64,000 bases of DNA from Branchiostoma floridae (Eukaryota; Chordata; Leptocardii; Amphioxiformes; Branchiostomatidae), in NCBI RefSeq assembly GCF_000003815.2, contig NC_049984.1, positions 21,577,825 through 21,641,824 on the forward strand, in the 5' to 3' direction. The notes under the pieces are model-generated. The model was not told the DNA's origin. It did no database searches and worked only from the letters and a program-made list of their open reading frames with translations. Position numbers and translations under genes: made by a program. How positions within the stretch are numbered: the stretch's first letter is position 1; each line of letters opens with the position of its first letter. Positions 20,534 to 31,169 of this stretch are shown piece after piece.

Positions 20534-20687
20534 TAGACTCTACCAGGCTTCGTGGATCGGTGGTCTAATTGTAGAAATTGGACAAATAGAATCTATAGTA
20601 CGCTAGGGGAGTTAGCCGGCCAGAAGAGTACGTTTCCTCACCACCTCCTTCGTGGTGAGGATAATCCACGGAGCCTGGTAGAGGCTA
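20534..20687 (-). mobile_element. MITE copy 2 (154 bp), inverted relative to copy 1
   Basis: Reads as the reverse complement of 18349-18495: starts TAGACTCTACCAGGCTTCGT and ends CACGGAGCCTGGTAGAGGCTA. Flanked by the perfect 9-bp duplication TTGTAAATG (20525-20533 and 20688-20696). It differs from copy 1 mainly by about 7 bp in a small internal hairpin (CCTCACCA...TGGTGAGG). Two independent perfect duplications confirm true element ends. Confidence 0.93.
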
Positions 20688-20696
20688 TTGTAAATG

Positions 20697-21884
20697 ATGT
20701 ATTGGACACCTAGATGTCTGAAGTGTGTACAGCTCAGAAATAACTATTGTTGCATGTGTAGATCTCTTTAAGTTCCAGTATTTTTAATCTACCGGTATAA
20801 GTCTTACTACCGGTATTATGCCAATGCATGTTAGACAGTTCTTGGTTTGTTCTAAGAAAAATATATTGAATAGACGAGAAAATTGTACACATGTATGTCA
20901 CTTAAGGGACTTAGACGCGCTGCTCCTGGACACTACTATATCTATATGTGCGAAGACCACTTGCGACGGAAAGAGGGATGGGTTTCGATGACGGGTTGGC
21001 TGTCAACTCGGAGCAGCTTCATGACGTTTAGGACGGCCCGTCCATCAACCCCATTACCTGAGGAACTATGTTCTGTATACTTGAACTTGCCACAGCATAC
21101 TCTACTGTTACAAAACTGTATTGTCATCCCACCGATGCATACAGCCATACCTGTAGTTATTCACCTATTGCACCAGGACCACCTACAGTAAACCACCAGT
21201 AATACTACAAGGAAACGTACCAGGATGACAATCAAGTACTTAGCAACGAGACCAAACCTGAAGGAAACAAACAGACAAATAAATTCATGGCTAAATACAT
21301 ATACAACAGCTATTTACAGGATTGATAACAGTTGGATTAATGATGAAAACAATAGGCGATTTGAGAGAGAACCATTGTCAGATTATGTTAGATGGCTTCT
21401 GACGGGTGGCAAAACACATTGTATGCCCTATGAAAAAAGAAAAAGTTAACCGTATGGTGAGTGGGATGAAACTTCAGGTCTTTTCCTACCAAGTAGGGTC
21501 TAATGCCTGACTTATAAATCATCCCCAAGTCTTGTTGGAGCTTCTGAGAATTTCGAAGCATAAGTTTGCCTTGTAGGCATTTGTTTCAGTAGAAGAATTA
21601 GAAAGATGTTACGTCCTGCAAGAGAAACAAAGGGATAAAGTCTATGAACAGGACAAAAAGAAGGTAGAGTGGTCAGTCATGGATTGTTCAAGAAATGTAA
21701 TGTAATGCAACAGCGAAAAGAGTAATGCAAGTATGGAAAGAAAATGAAATTTTGTCAACTGCATCTTTCATCTACAGTATACAACATGAAAGTCTCTTCT
21801 GATCTTGATTCGGGCCTTCCTGGTAAGATTGAGGCATCATTTGAAGGGTTTACAGCTTCGCAGTGGAAATTGTGGGTTTGTACA
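20697..21884. other. No recognisable gene
   Basis: Plus-strand ORFs at 20883-21191 and 21225-21449 have no domain I recognise and no convincing splice context. The rest is AT-rich. Confidence 0.4.
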
Positions 21885-21886
21885 TA

Positions 21887-22699
21887 CAGTCAAACCTGCC
21901 CAAGACGACCACCCGGGGGACCGGACAAATACGGTCGATTTGGACAGGTGGTCGCTGAGAAGAGTATCGACTCAAAACATGCCCTATGCAAAGTATAACG
22001 GTTTCCGTTGTGTTTAATGGCAAATAGCAAGCACACTGTACGCACGCAAAGAAGCGAGGTATTTAATGTCAAATACAACACGCACACTGTAAATTGTAAA
22101 TTTAACCCCAGCTTTTCTACGATACAGTATGATATTTGTACACTAACGTTTTAGACAGTAAGGGAACTTTGATGCTGTCAGTTACCATACAAGCCTTTAT
22201 GCGTCGCTGTGTTCTTGATCGCCGTATCTGAAATAACTTCGGTGCACCTTTCGAATTCTATGCCCGGTACGTCCCAATAGCGTACTTAACCAAGGGTGAA
22301 TGTAGAGTACAGTTGGACAAAAGCACTCACACAGATCTTTCTTCAAAAGGTAGGAGCTACACATATCTTTCTATTACAGTAGACTGCCCCATTGACCGCC
22401 GCAATCTTTATTCTAAACATAACATCGTAATGGCAGTGAAAATCCGACGCAAACTGGTCGATTTCGGCACAAAATCGCGCTAGTTATCATCAAAAATCGA
22501 TGAAAACCTCGATTTTGAAAATGATGCGGTCGTTAAGGGGCCCAGTTTGGGCCGGTCGCGGTCGCGTTGGCCAGGTGGTCGTTGAGAAAAGGTCGCTTAA
22601 TGCTTACGTCAATAGGAAAAAAAATCGGGACCGAGAAAAAGCGGTCGAAATGGCCAGGTGGTCGCTGAGAAGAGGAGGTCGCTCGGGCAGGTTTGACTG
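21887..22699. mobile_element. Tc1/mariner-like non-autonomous element (813 bp)
   Basis: Left end CAGTCAAACCTGCCC and right end GGGCAGGTTTGACTG are perfect inverted repeats of 15 bp, continued more loosely by CGACC-rich and AGGTGGTCGCTGAGAAG-type sequence on both sides. The ends abut TA dinucleotides (21885-21886 and 22700-22701), as expected of a TA target duplication. Internal ORFs are short and not transposase-like. I recall closely similar 'gtcaaacctgcccaa...ggtggtcgctga' repeats in invertebrate genomes. Confidence 0.75.
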
Positions 22700-22779
22700 T
22701 ACTCTGTTTGCTTTGAAAGGAGTGCTATAAATCTTTGAAAGGAGTGCTTGAAGATTCACATTATAATATATGGAAAGGC

Positions 22780-23520
22780 TTTGCAGCTGCAGCAAAGAGT
22801 GCTGTGCAATAGAGTAATAACAGCCGGACAACTTGAGGATGCACATCATGTTTCATTCCAAACCCTCCAAGGATGATCATATTTTGACTTTGGATCAGAT
22901 AGAAACTCTACAGAGACTGGCAGAAAGCTATGATTTTCTTGGAGATTTTTCTTTCAATGATTGCGAAAAAAATACTTCCACCATTAAAGTCAGGTAGCAT
23001 GACCTATGATGACAACCAGGACTTAGTTTCTATGTTTAAAACTTTGTATCCCAACAATATTGTAGAAAGAGTATCTTGGATTTGTAGCCAGTTTGATAGA
23101 TGTTCGATTGGCGGAGACTTGGTATCCTCTGAAAATTACAGGTCTGATTCTGCTTCTTGTGTATATGCTAGATGGTGTAAGAACTAAGAAAGAACAGGCA
23201 GTCCCATGACTGATCCCACTGCTGAAGCAAGGCCAGGATTGATTGTAAGAATGTTAAAGGTCTCTGTTTCCTCAGGAATATTGCCTCAGGCGAGAAGATA
23301 GCTGAAGTTAGATGGTTTAAAGAACATGCTGATAGATATCATTATGGCAGGAAAGACATGTGTTCTATCTGGGATGTTAGTTTTGAGCCCTTTTCACCCG
23401 CATTTTCTTACTGCTGACAAGAATTTTATGCCGCTGTGCTTACTCAAAAAGCAAAGTCCAGCTACCACCCACAAAAGAGACAGTTTACACAATTGTGCCT
23501 TTGCTGTCTGTCATATGTAG
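22780..23520 (+). pseudogene. CACTA/EnSpm-like transposase, C-terminal part
   Basis: Reading frames in sequence give VLCNRVITAGQLEDA, ILTLDQIETLQRLAESYDFL, then (22930-23187) MFKTLYPNNIVERVSWICSQ, DRCSIGGDLVSSENYRSDSA and SCVYARW. Later come IAEVRWFKEHADRYHYG, SIWDVSFEPF and NFMPLCLLKK. This order is the C-terminal half of 'transposase domain-containing' proteins ('..gS..sr..rSs.v.A.W...', 'iA.V.Wf..Hp.r..yG..v.vW...fE', 'FipvqrI'). Several frame changes and stops make it a pseudogene. Classification as CACTA/EnSpm is from recall of family architecture. Confidence 0.5.
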
Positions 23521-23594
23521 ATTATACACTATTGCATTTTAATTTGTACATGATGTTATTAAGACAGGTTCCAGATAGGTAGGTAGGTCACAAG

Positions 23595-23858
23595 TTGACA
23601 TATCAGGGAAACAGCTTCGTCCCGCCCGAGGACCATGCCAGAGGGGTCGGGTGTCCGCGCCGAGAGCAACTACTTTCTCCGACGGACATAAACGACTCAT
23701 GGGTATTTGATGAGATCGATGACGCAGAGGCAATCTCCGACACAAATACACTGACGGGAAACCGGCTGCTCCCCGGCAAGCTCGTCGCGGTTCGACTTGC
23801 CTACGAGGAGGGCTGGTTACTAGGGGAGATATCAATGGTCAATGGCAAGTCGGCCTAG
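23595..23858 (+). CDS. ORF ending in a YEEGW (SH3/Tudor-like) start
   Basis: The 87-codon ORF ends GKLVAVRLAYEEGWLLGEIS and then stops. The same short pattern, HMVCVAYEEGWYLGKVMAI, opens a longer domain at 39319. Such 'd.V.v.yeegWy.G.v' β-strands look like the first part of a small SH3/Tudor-like barrel that I have seen at the C-terminus of mobile-element proteins. The upstream part (acidic, DINDSWVFDEIDDAEAISD) is linker-like. The domain is truncated here. Confidence 0.4.
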   Translation: MTYQGNSFVPPEDHARGVGCPRREQLLSPTDINDSWVFDEIDDAEAISDTNTLTGNRLLPGKLVAVRLAYEEGWLLGEISMVNGKSA

Positions 23859-24439
23859 CCTGTTACGGCACAACGCACGAACTTACGGTTTTAGTATCTC
23901 GAGGTCATTCACTTGATATCTCCGGATATCACACGCAGCAGGTGAGATTATAAATCATGCCAACAACTTTACCTATCTCCTGTAAATCACAACAATGCCA
24001 AGTACTGTGTGTATAACTGAGCTGGGCTGGCTTCAAATATTGACAAATAAAAGGGTCCAGTCGCTGGGCCTTGGTAGAAATGGACAGTATCCAGAAGACC
24101 AATTAACAAAATCTATTCCCTTAGTAACTTAAAGGTGTTCAGTCACGTGGCCTGACCCCAGCGAAACAGTGGTAAACAACTGGTCTTGCCACTTTCTCAG
24201 GCGATATCTCAAAAATCCCTGGGCCAAAACACAAATACTATATACCAAAATAAAGGGAATTTTGTTGTCTAAATGCATTGTAAATGGCTTTAACATAGGT
24301 GTTAAACTCGATGAGATATTTTCCGGAACGTCCGGCAAATGCCCCTTCTTCCGCGCTCGGCGCCCGGGGCGTCGCGCGGACAGGAACTTCGGCTGCGGTC
24401 GGCGGAGGCATCCTCCCTTATTCGGGCATTTCCGCCGGC

Positions 24440-24549
24440 TCTCGTACCCATATAAGGCCTTATTCGTGGTTGTTCGGCAAGAAGAAGCTTGTGGGTGGAG
24501 CTACGAAAAATCCTGGAGTTTCTAGGTGCCGGGAAAGTGAAACGCCGAG
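24440..24549 (+). promoter_or_regulatory. TATA-like promoter and non-coding first exon
   Basis: CCCATATAAGGCC at about 24448-24460 is a good TATA box, in a locally GC-rich segment (24330-24440). About 90 bp downstream is a strong splice donor, CGCCGAG|GTAAGA (24549/24550). An acceptor TTTCTTTCCCAG (ending 25441) lies just before an ATG in strong Kozak context (AGCATCATGG, A at -3 and G at +4). The arrangement predicts a short untranslated exon 1 and an intron of about 890 bp for the coiled-coil gene. No transcript evidence is available. Confidence 0.5.
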
Positions 24550-24554
24550 GTAAG

Positions 24555-25185
24555 ATAGTTTTTAACCGTAAAATTTTCTTACAAATCGTAAAGTGAGCAC
24601 TCTGGGATTTGGACATATTAAAAAATACATTCTAAGGAACAGTTTCATGTATCGTTTGTCTAGTTTTTATTAAAATTAGCGCGAGGATTGACGATAATGT
24701 AGAGGGTACGTGGCGGCGCAAGCAGTCTGCGCTTGGGTGGGAGGGGGGCATCTCGTAACGTGCGGTCCACAAATGCTGGTCATTTTCGATCGTTAAAAAA
24801 TCGTTCAAAATCTAGAAACAGCGATCTAGGATTCAGATATATTGAAACATCAATTTCTAAGGAACAGTTTTTTGTATATTTCATTCAGTTTTGAGTAAAA
24901 TTTACGTGAGGATTGACGCTAATGTAGAGGGTGTATACCTACCTGTGCAATCGGATGGGAGGGAACGCTTCGTAACGATCGGGCATTTTCCATCGTAAAA
25001 GTATCGTACAATTCTTGAAGTTAGCGACCCTGGACTCATATATTTTGAAACATACATCCCAATGAACATTTTCATGTATAGTTTTTGTAGTTTTGAGTAA
25101 GATGAGCCTAAGGATTGACGAAAATGTAGAGGGTGTATATCGGTGCAGGACACAGGACTTGGGATGGGAGTGGACTGTACCATTG
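24555..25185 (+). repeat. Three diverged tandem units of about 200-225 bp in the intron
   Basis: The sequence GAGGATTGACG plus AATGTAGAGGGTGT recurs at about 24683, 24908 and 25110. Each unit also carries a CATATATTGAAACAT-like segment, an AAGGAACAGTTTTTTGTAT-like segment and a TGGGTGGGAG / ATGGGAGGG segment in the same order. Similarity between units is moderate, so the triplication is old. They lie between the predicted first exon and the coding exon and could hold regulatory sites. No ORF. Confidence 0.75.
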
Positions 25186-25441
25186 TGCGCTCACAGTCTG
25201 TATGTATGTATTTATACATAATCTATCCGCTTTCAGTTTCACCACAGCTGTAATCATTCTTTTCAGTTTTCTACAGAAAATGATACTTGATATATGAACC
25301 AGATATATATTTTTTAACCCATTTAATGATTGAATAAATAGATTTCTAGGCTTGACTGTACTGCTAATTATCTTAATTTAATTCTAATATGTCATAATTT
25401 TTATTTTACATCTTCATAATTTTTTTTCATTTCTTTCCCAG

Positions 25442-26909
25442 TACTTGTAGAGCATCATGGCCTCAGAGTCGGACGGTGTATTGTCAAATGAAATGCTCCA
25501 AGGTGAATTGTGTAGTCTCCCCAGATTGAAAGCTCGTCATGAATTCACCAACGGACTGGTAGTTCGGCTACACGAGTTTCATGGCAAAACCACACGAGAT
25601 TTGGCCTTACAGTTGAAGCAGCTTGCTCCGTTAGAACTGTTGCCAGAAGTTGAGAAGTGCAAGGAAGATTCCATTCGGAAAAAAGCTGATTCTGTCTGGC
25701 TGGAATACAAGGCTATCAAGAAAAATGAGAAAAAAAAATCTTGAGCAAAAGTTGCCTGACTTTCTGAAGAGAGAATTCCAGCTCCCAAGATCAAGGACAG
25801 AGTCAAGCGTACCTGCACAGTCTACTTCACTATCAGCAGCATGCAGCAAGCTCAAGAAAGCACAGAAAGACGTGCAATTCTTCAAAAGAAAATGTGCTGA
25901 AGTGGAGTATGAAAACGAACAGATGGAAGACCGGTATGAATGGCTAATAAAGGAGTACTACACTACCACCTCACAGATGCAGCAGAATGCAGACAGCTTG
26001 CAAAAAACCATTGATGAGAAAGGTGAACAAACAGCAGAAGTAAGGGCAAGTCTGTGTCAAGCCACTAAAATCAATGGTGAACTTACTGCCAAGCTTGATA
26101 GCTTGCAAGCTCGTATTGCGAAGACGTCAAGTTCAAACTTGAAAAATGCAAATAAAAGGTTAAAGAGGAGGGAGGAGGCCCTGAAAAAGAAGGACGAAAA
26201 AATAAAGGAGCAAGAGGAAACAATCATGGAGCAAGAAGAAACGATCATGGAGCTTGAAGATGCCGCAAGTCTCTGCAGGACTCGAGGCGAAAGCTTGAGT
26301 TGAAACTCGAGAAGATGTCAGCTGAGAAAGAGAGAGTACAAGTCGACCTTGAGGCCACTATCGAACATTTGACTGAAAAGCTAAAAGAGAACACTGAGCT
26401 CCAGCAAATACAGGCCGTCATGGAGACGAAAACTGTCACCTCATTTCAGGATGGAAAGTACAGTGACGAGATAAGAGAAGTTGTGATGACTCTATTGACG
26501 TCAGGAGTGTCAATGAGTAAGGTTGATGGCGTCATTCGAACCGTCCTGGAAAGGTTGGCCAACATGACGGTAGATCGTCTTCCCAGTCCTGGACTTAAGT
26601 CAAGGCTTTTAATGGAAGCCGATATCCTTGCGAAGATTCAGGTAATTCTATCTTATCCACAGCGCAAGCAACTCAACAACGTGCACAGTCGCTCCATCAG
26701 TCTGGCCAGTATGCGCAGTGTGAAACGGCATCACAGAGTTTGCCAACAAGTGGGAAGGGAAGCAAATTCTTGGACAAAACAAGACTTTCGTTCAAACCGT
26801 CTCATTTGGATTTCCTTCATGATGGTGACGAAACAAACCAGGTGTCCACTTTACAAGGCCTTAACAACCGCGAGCTGGACTACACAGAAGTCATGCAAAC
26901 CTCGGTACG
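25442..26909 (+). CDS. Coiled-coil protein exon with C-terminal helical module
   Basis: The start ATG at 25457 follows a clean acceptor. The first 95 codons (MASESDGVLSNEML..., with VVRLHEFHGKTTRDLALQLK) run into an A9 tract (25730-25738), after which the frame changes by one base. The second frame (to about 26280) is a long coiled coil with KKLKKAQKDV-like heptads and EQEETIMEQEETIMELED. A second change near 26285 restores the original frame, giving LEATIEHLTEKLKENTELQQ and then the module LLTSGVSMSKVDGVIRTVLE, VDRLPSPG. Possible ends are a donor ATTCAG|GTAATT (26641) or, in another frame, ACCTCG|GTACGT (26909). The two shifts cancel, so either two sequencing errors or a recent double indel may hide an intact gene. 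Function unknown; such proteins are multicopy in lancelets. Confidence 0.55.
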
Positions 26910-27174
26910 TCTTCCTTTTACAAGCTAGGGCACACACATTTGTCATTAATTTCTGTATACGTCACAATTCTAAACTTGACAACTTTGTATTGTGGTGCTT
27001 AAAAGTACACGATTGCCTTTATCCCCGGATAAGCGCCACTACTTGCCAATGCTGACACGAGCACATGACGGCTAAAGAAAGAAACTCCACAAAGGCACTT
27101 GTAATGGTATGTAGAATAAAAGATGACTGTCAAAAAATGCCATTTAATCTTGGATATAAATCTTTTTTGGTTAG

Positions 27175-27560
27175 GTCGAGACAGACTATCCGCCCCCAGG
27201 TTCCTCCCCCGTCAGGCCGACGTCGATGACAATGTCCGGACATTGACCGAGATGTTTCCGGGAGCACAAGAGAACCTGGGGTTGTCCTTGCAGTACGAGA
27301 TAAGAGGAAATGCCTACAACGTGGAACAGGCCGTAGGGAACCCGATCGCCATCATGTCTGGGGCGACCACACCATCGCCAAAATGGAACTGCCGCCGCGC
27401 CCCCAGACTGCAGCTTCGTGCACCAACACCAGGCGATGGGAACTGCTTTTTCTAGGCGATCAGGTGTGCGAGGCCTTTAGGCAGGAAGATGTCAAGGAGA
27501 TGGCTCAATATGAAATCAGGGAGGCGGTGACATGGATACAGTTCAGGGTACAAGGATTTA
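27175..27560 (+). pseudogene. CUE-like segment followed by broken OTU start
   Basis: After an acceptor TTTTTTGGTTAG (27174), the frame includes DVDDNVRTLTEMFPGAQENL and GNAYNVEQAVGNP, matching a CUE ubiquitin-binding helix bundle ('v..L.emFP......l..sl...g.n.e.av'). It then reads LRAPTPGDGNCFF, the catalytic-loop start of an OTU cysteine protease (D-G-N-C), and meets a TAG at 27453. The adjacent frame continues LGDQVCEAFRQEDV, as expected of OTU after a one-base shift. The candidate catalytic Cys is present, but the frame is broken. Known OTU proteins cleave ubiquitin chains. Confidence 0.55.
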
Positions 27561-28187
27561 GAGTATCTGCTTGTAATCTGATGGCTATAGAGTTATTGGT
27601 ACTAGTTACTGTTTTTTTTGTTAAATCCAAACATCACGTGCAGATACTGCTCTTTCCTGAACTCTATTCACCTCGGAAGCCTGGTATTTATTGAGTTTTG
27701 CATCTATCTCCTATTTCTTGAGTGTGACAGAAATTGTCGCAAAGAAACACACATGCACAGCCAGCTGACGTACCGTAGGAAATGCAAGGTGAATCATTCA
27801 GTCTTGACCTGTTTTCACCACCGCTAATCATATGAAAATCATTGAGATTCATCCGCAGCTTTGTAAGTTATACTGTTGACCTCTATACAGATACACACAC
27901 CACAGCCACTCCACCATGACACAACTGAAAATATAACTTTCTTGAACCTGTTGTAATGTGGTGATAGATAGGTAAGGTATTACAGTGACAGTGATCAGAT
28001 CAGTTATCACTATAGAATTCTTACTAGAAATTTTAAAATTAATCTTGTAGCAAGATCATCTAGATGAAAGGGGATTAGGCTGTTCCCAGCAATATTCATC
28101 AATTACAAACAGAGTGAATGCTGCTTTCCCCATCTGTTAACGTTATACTCCTCTAAATCACTTATGATTCTGTTTCACCTTTTGCAG

Positions 28188-28349
28188 ATATTGATGGGGC
28201 ACCTTCCCCATCACATGCCGGGCATCATCCGAGAGTATGGGCCCTTGACCCAGCTGCGGACGATGGGCGAGGAACGCTATATGCAATTCATTCTGAGACG
28301 GATGACCAACAGAAGCCACCCTACCGAGTCAGCAAAGGAGGCATACAAG
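28188..28349 (+). CDS. DUF4218-like exon
   Basis: Bounded by acceptor CACCTTTTGCAG (28187) and donor ACAAG|GTAAAG (28350), the exon encodes GHLPHHMPGIIREYGPL, MGEERYMQFILRRMTNRS and HPTESAKEAYK without stops. The pattern 'H.p..i...GPl......E..m..i.r...NR..pe' resembles the DUF4218 region of plant and animal CACTA-type transposases. It may belong to the same transcription unit as the segments upstream, or be an independent insertion. Confidence 0.45.
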
Positions 28350-28364
28350 GTAAAGCACTAAAAA

Positions 28365-28725
28365 GAAGAGGCGGAGGCCAGGGCGCAGTCGAAGGCCAGG
28401 GCGCAGTCGAAGGCCAGGGCGCAGTCGGAGGCCAGGGCACAATCACAGCCCATGCTGAAGGTCGAGCAAGAGTGTGAGGTTAGGCAGTCAGTCCGACTCC
28501 GCCGAAGGACTGATCTTGGACCATATCTGTATTGACATGTGTGTTGTCTACCTCGGTCGAAGTCAGAAGCGGAGGCCAGGGCGCAGTCGGAGGCCAGGCC
28601 GCAGTCAGAGGCGGAGGCCAGGGCGCACTCGGAGGCCAGGCCGCAGTCAGAGGCGGAGGCAAGGGCGCAGGACAGGGTGGAGGCTTGGGCGCAGTCGGTC
28701 ACAACACCCATGGGTATGGTATTTT
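28365..28725 (+). repeat. 18-bp coding minisatellite (EARAQS)n
   Basis: Units such as GAGGCCAGGGCGCAGTCG repeat in two blocks (28368-28450 and 28565-28700). One frame encodes AEARAQSKARAQSKARAQSE in block 1 and EARAQSEARPQSEAEARAHS in block 2. The two blocks are in the same frame, separated by a Lys/Arg-rich segment and a stop. It follows the DUF4218-like exon by only 15 bp. The reverse strand gives a Leu/Ala/Ser-rich ORF that I consider a shadow. Confidence 0.85.
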
Positions 28726-29149
28726 ACAATGAATCAATCATATAGCAGCATACTTTGTCAACTATGGGGAGAGACTATCAACGTGTTTCAGGATGGCCCC
28801 TATGTACTACAAGGCCTTTGGTCACACCAAATATGCATAAGACACTCTGCTGTTCTTCGCCATAGTTCATGTCCTGTTGCCCCCTAGGCTGTTTTTTACA
28901 GTGTCAGACATTGTGGTATTTTGACCATACCGTGTGATGGAAAAGTAAGCATGAAGCTTTCTGTGCTATGATATTTGAAAGAAAGAAAATAATCTATATC
29001 CATGTGTTAATCTTTTGCCTTGATGTTATCCATACAGTTATCCATACAGTTATGATACCTATGCCAGGGAGATCATACTGTGGACTTTGACTTTGACACA
29101 GTGTGTTTATTACGCATGAATTGCATTCATCAGATACCCTTAAGCTTGC

Positions 29150-29258
29150 AGTCACCATCTGAGGTTCGTTGCAAGTGCGTGTCCCTGAGGCCCTTCATGC
29201 CGACTGTGCTAAGAAGGACTTTGGAATTGTTTGTCCCTTCTGCAAGAGTCGGGTAGGA
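29150..29258 (+). CDS. Short Cys-containing exon-like segment
   Basis: Open frame QVRVPEALHADCAKKDFGIV then CPFCKSR, ending at a donor-like GAGTCGG|GTAGGA. The CxxC after a Cys could be part of a zinc knuckle. Too short to classify. Confidence 0.25.
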
Positions 29259-30227
29259 GATCTACTGCAGAAAGTAACTTTTATTTCTACATAATCTTTA
29301 ATTCATTGTCACTGAACATGTTGATATTTTGTGTAATTAAAAGGAATTACATAAGGAAAGTTAGAGCACTAAAGACCAAAGTCAAGTCTCTACAGAACTC
29401 TAAGCGCAAGTTACAAATGAAGCTGCAGATGATAGAGGACAAAGTCTTAGTACAGACAGATCTTTACGCCAGTGTCAACACTCTCAAGTCCTCGCGTCCT
29501 CCTTACCTCTCAGATTTCCAGCTCTGGCATGCCACTGTGCGAAAAACAGGTCTGCCCAGTTATAAAGGGGCCCGTCTCCCAGTGCCCACCAAGTTGAATA
29601 TTCCCGCGTGGCGCCATTATCTCGCCGAGTACAAAGATAGGGATCTCTGTGAATTTCTCGAGTTTGGGTTCCCAGTGAATTACACCGCGTCTCGCCAACC
29701 GGAGATTCCGCCCACCAACCACGCGTTATCTCTGCGATTCCGCCAATGTGTCAATGATTATAAACAAAAAGAAATTAAGTTTGGAGCTACCATCGGCCCG
29801 TTACCTACAGGTTTCTTTGATCCCCCGTTAGTTTGCAGCCCATTACAGACTGTCCCGAAGAAGGACTCCAATAGCAGGCGGATAGTGGTAGATTTCAGCT
29901 TTCCTGACGGCTCTTCAGTTAACGCGGGAATTCCCTCGGACACTTATCTGGGTGAGCGTGTGCGCTTACGTTATCCGTCTGTGAACGACTGACGTCCATA
30001 GTTGCCCGTCTTGGTCCCGGCTGCCTGCTGTACAAATGTGACTTAAGCAGGGCTTACAGACAAATCTACGTTGACCCTGTCGATTATCATCTTCTCGGCT
30101 TTCAGTGGGAGGGGAAGCAATATGCTGACGTCGCCATTCCCTTTGGTATTAAAACGGGTGCTCAAATTTGTCAGCGCGTGACGGACGCGGTTCGCTTCAT
30201 CTGTAGCACCTATGGTTACAGGAAATA
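29231..30227 (+). pseudogene. DIRS-type reverse transcriptase, 5' part
   Basis: The 253-codon ORF (to 29992) has a basic coiled N-terminus, then NIPAWRHYLAEYKDRDLCEF, FGFPVNY, GPLPTGFFDPPLVCSPLQTV, PKKDSNSRRIVVDFSFPDGS and VNAGIPSDTYLG. After a frameshift near 29990 the next frame reads KCDLSRAYRQIYVDP, DYHLLGFQWEG and IPFGIKTGAQICQRVTDAV to about 30227, then diverges. This is the start of a DIRS-group RT ('SPl.tVPKkds..RRiivDlS.P.g.SVN.gI', 'K.DlsRAYRQi'). The first catalytic Asp is present; the second motif (Y.DD) is lost by truncation. A matching RNase H fragment lies at 50500. Confidence 0.8.
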
Positions 30228-30889
30228 ATTTCTGCCACAGCCACATACATAATTTATGCGGCTACAGCTCTGAATTTATTGAAAATGATGACATGACAAT
30301 ACCCCATACAGTGAATATGGATGTTTATGTAAGTATGTATGTATGCATAATGTATGTGTCAGGGTATACTAACATTCCTAATACTTGGACAAAAATAACT
30401 AATACGTGTAAAGGCTAAGTATATGATCGTCCTGTGTGTAACATTTTCCAACTTCTTGATTTCAGACCTGGCTACGGCTGCAATTCAAGAATGAGATTAT
30501 GAGTAGAGACATGGTGGGAGATACTTTGGTATTTCCAAACCCACTACGTCCCTGCTGAAGTAGATGATGAAGGCCGGATCCAGCGTCTCCTTCTCACAAT
30601 TCTCCTCGGGGAGTCTGGCTGTCGGAGGAGAGGGTACAGATTGTCAATTCAGCTTTTATGGGTGGTGTCATGACTTGGTAGTGATCATTTTATAGCAATG
30701 AATTAACAAAATAGTAAGGTAATTCAATGGTAAGGGTTAGACCCATGTCATTTGGGGCCTTTTTTTATTTTTTGTTACGATGGTTTCACATCCAACACAT
30801 GGAAATGGTGGTAATGGGCAGAGGAACACTGGGTACCAAACGTAAGTGCCCTGTTATCGGGCAGGGCACTCGATGTGTATTCAAGGATG

Positions 30890-31055
30890 TCGTAGCAGGA
30901 GGCCCGGGTGTACCAAACGGTCAAGGAGGTCCTGCTAAAGAGGTACAACTTTAGCTCGGCACTTTCTACAGAGTCAAGAACAACTCAGCGGCCATCGACA
31001 GAGGTAGGGAGCGGACCGGCATCCGAGCTGTGGCGGAGAAGGCACGTCGGTAAAC
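30890..31055 (+). pseudogene. Possible retrotransposon gag fragment
   Basis: Open frame with YQTVKEVLLKRYNFSSALS, similar to 'Y..lKeaLLkrY.lt' in invertebrate LTR-element gag proteins, followed by a Ser/Thr/Arg-rich stretch and a donor-like CACGTCG|GTAAAC. Only one helix is recognisable. Confidence 0.25.
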
Positions 31056-31169
31056 GTTATCATTACGTTTTGTTAATTGTAAACAGATCGCCGCCATTTT
31101 GTTTTCAAGTACAAATGAATGTTTTGAGTCATTTTCTTTCCGTTAATTCCAGTACTAGCAGCTTTCAGT

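Noticed and set aside
20122-20568. 148-codon plus-strand ORF
   Set aside because: It is made of the right LTR of the TRIM-like element plus flanking DNA and the start of MITE copy 2.
29231-30227. Endogenous retrovirus
   Set aside because: The RT motifs fit DIRS-type retrotransposons, and no LTR, env or retroviral gag is seen.
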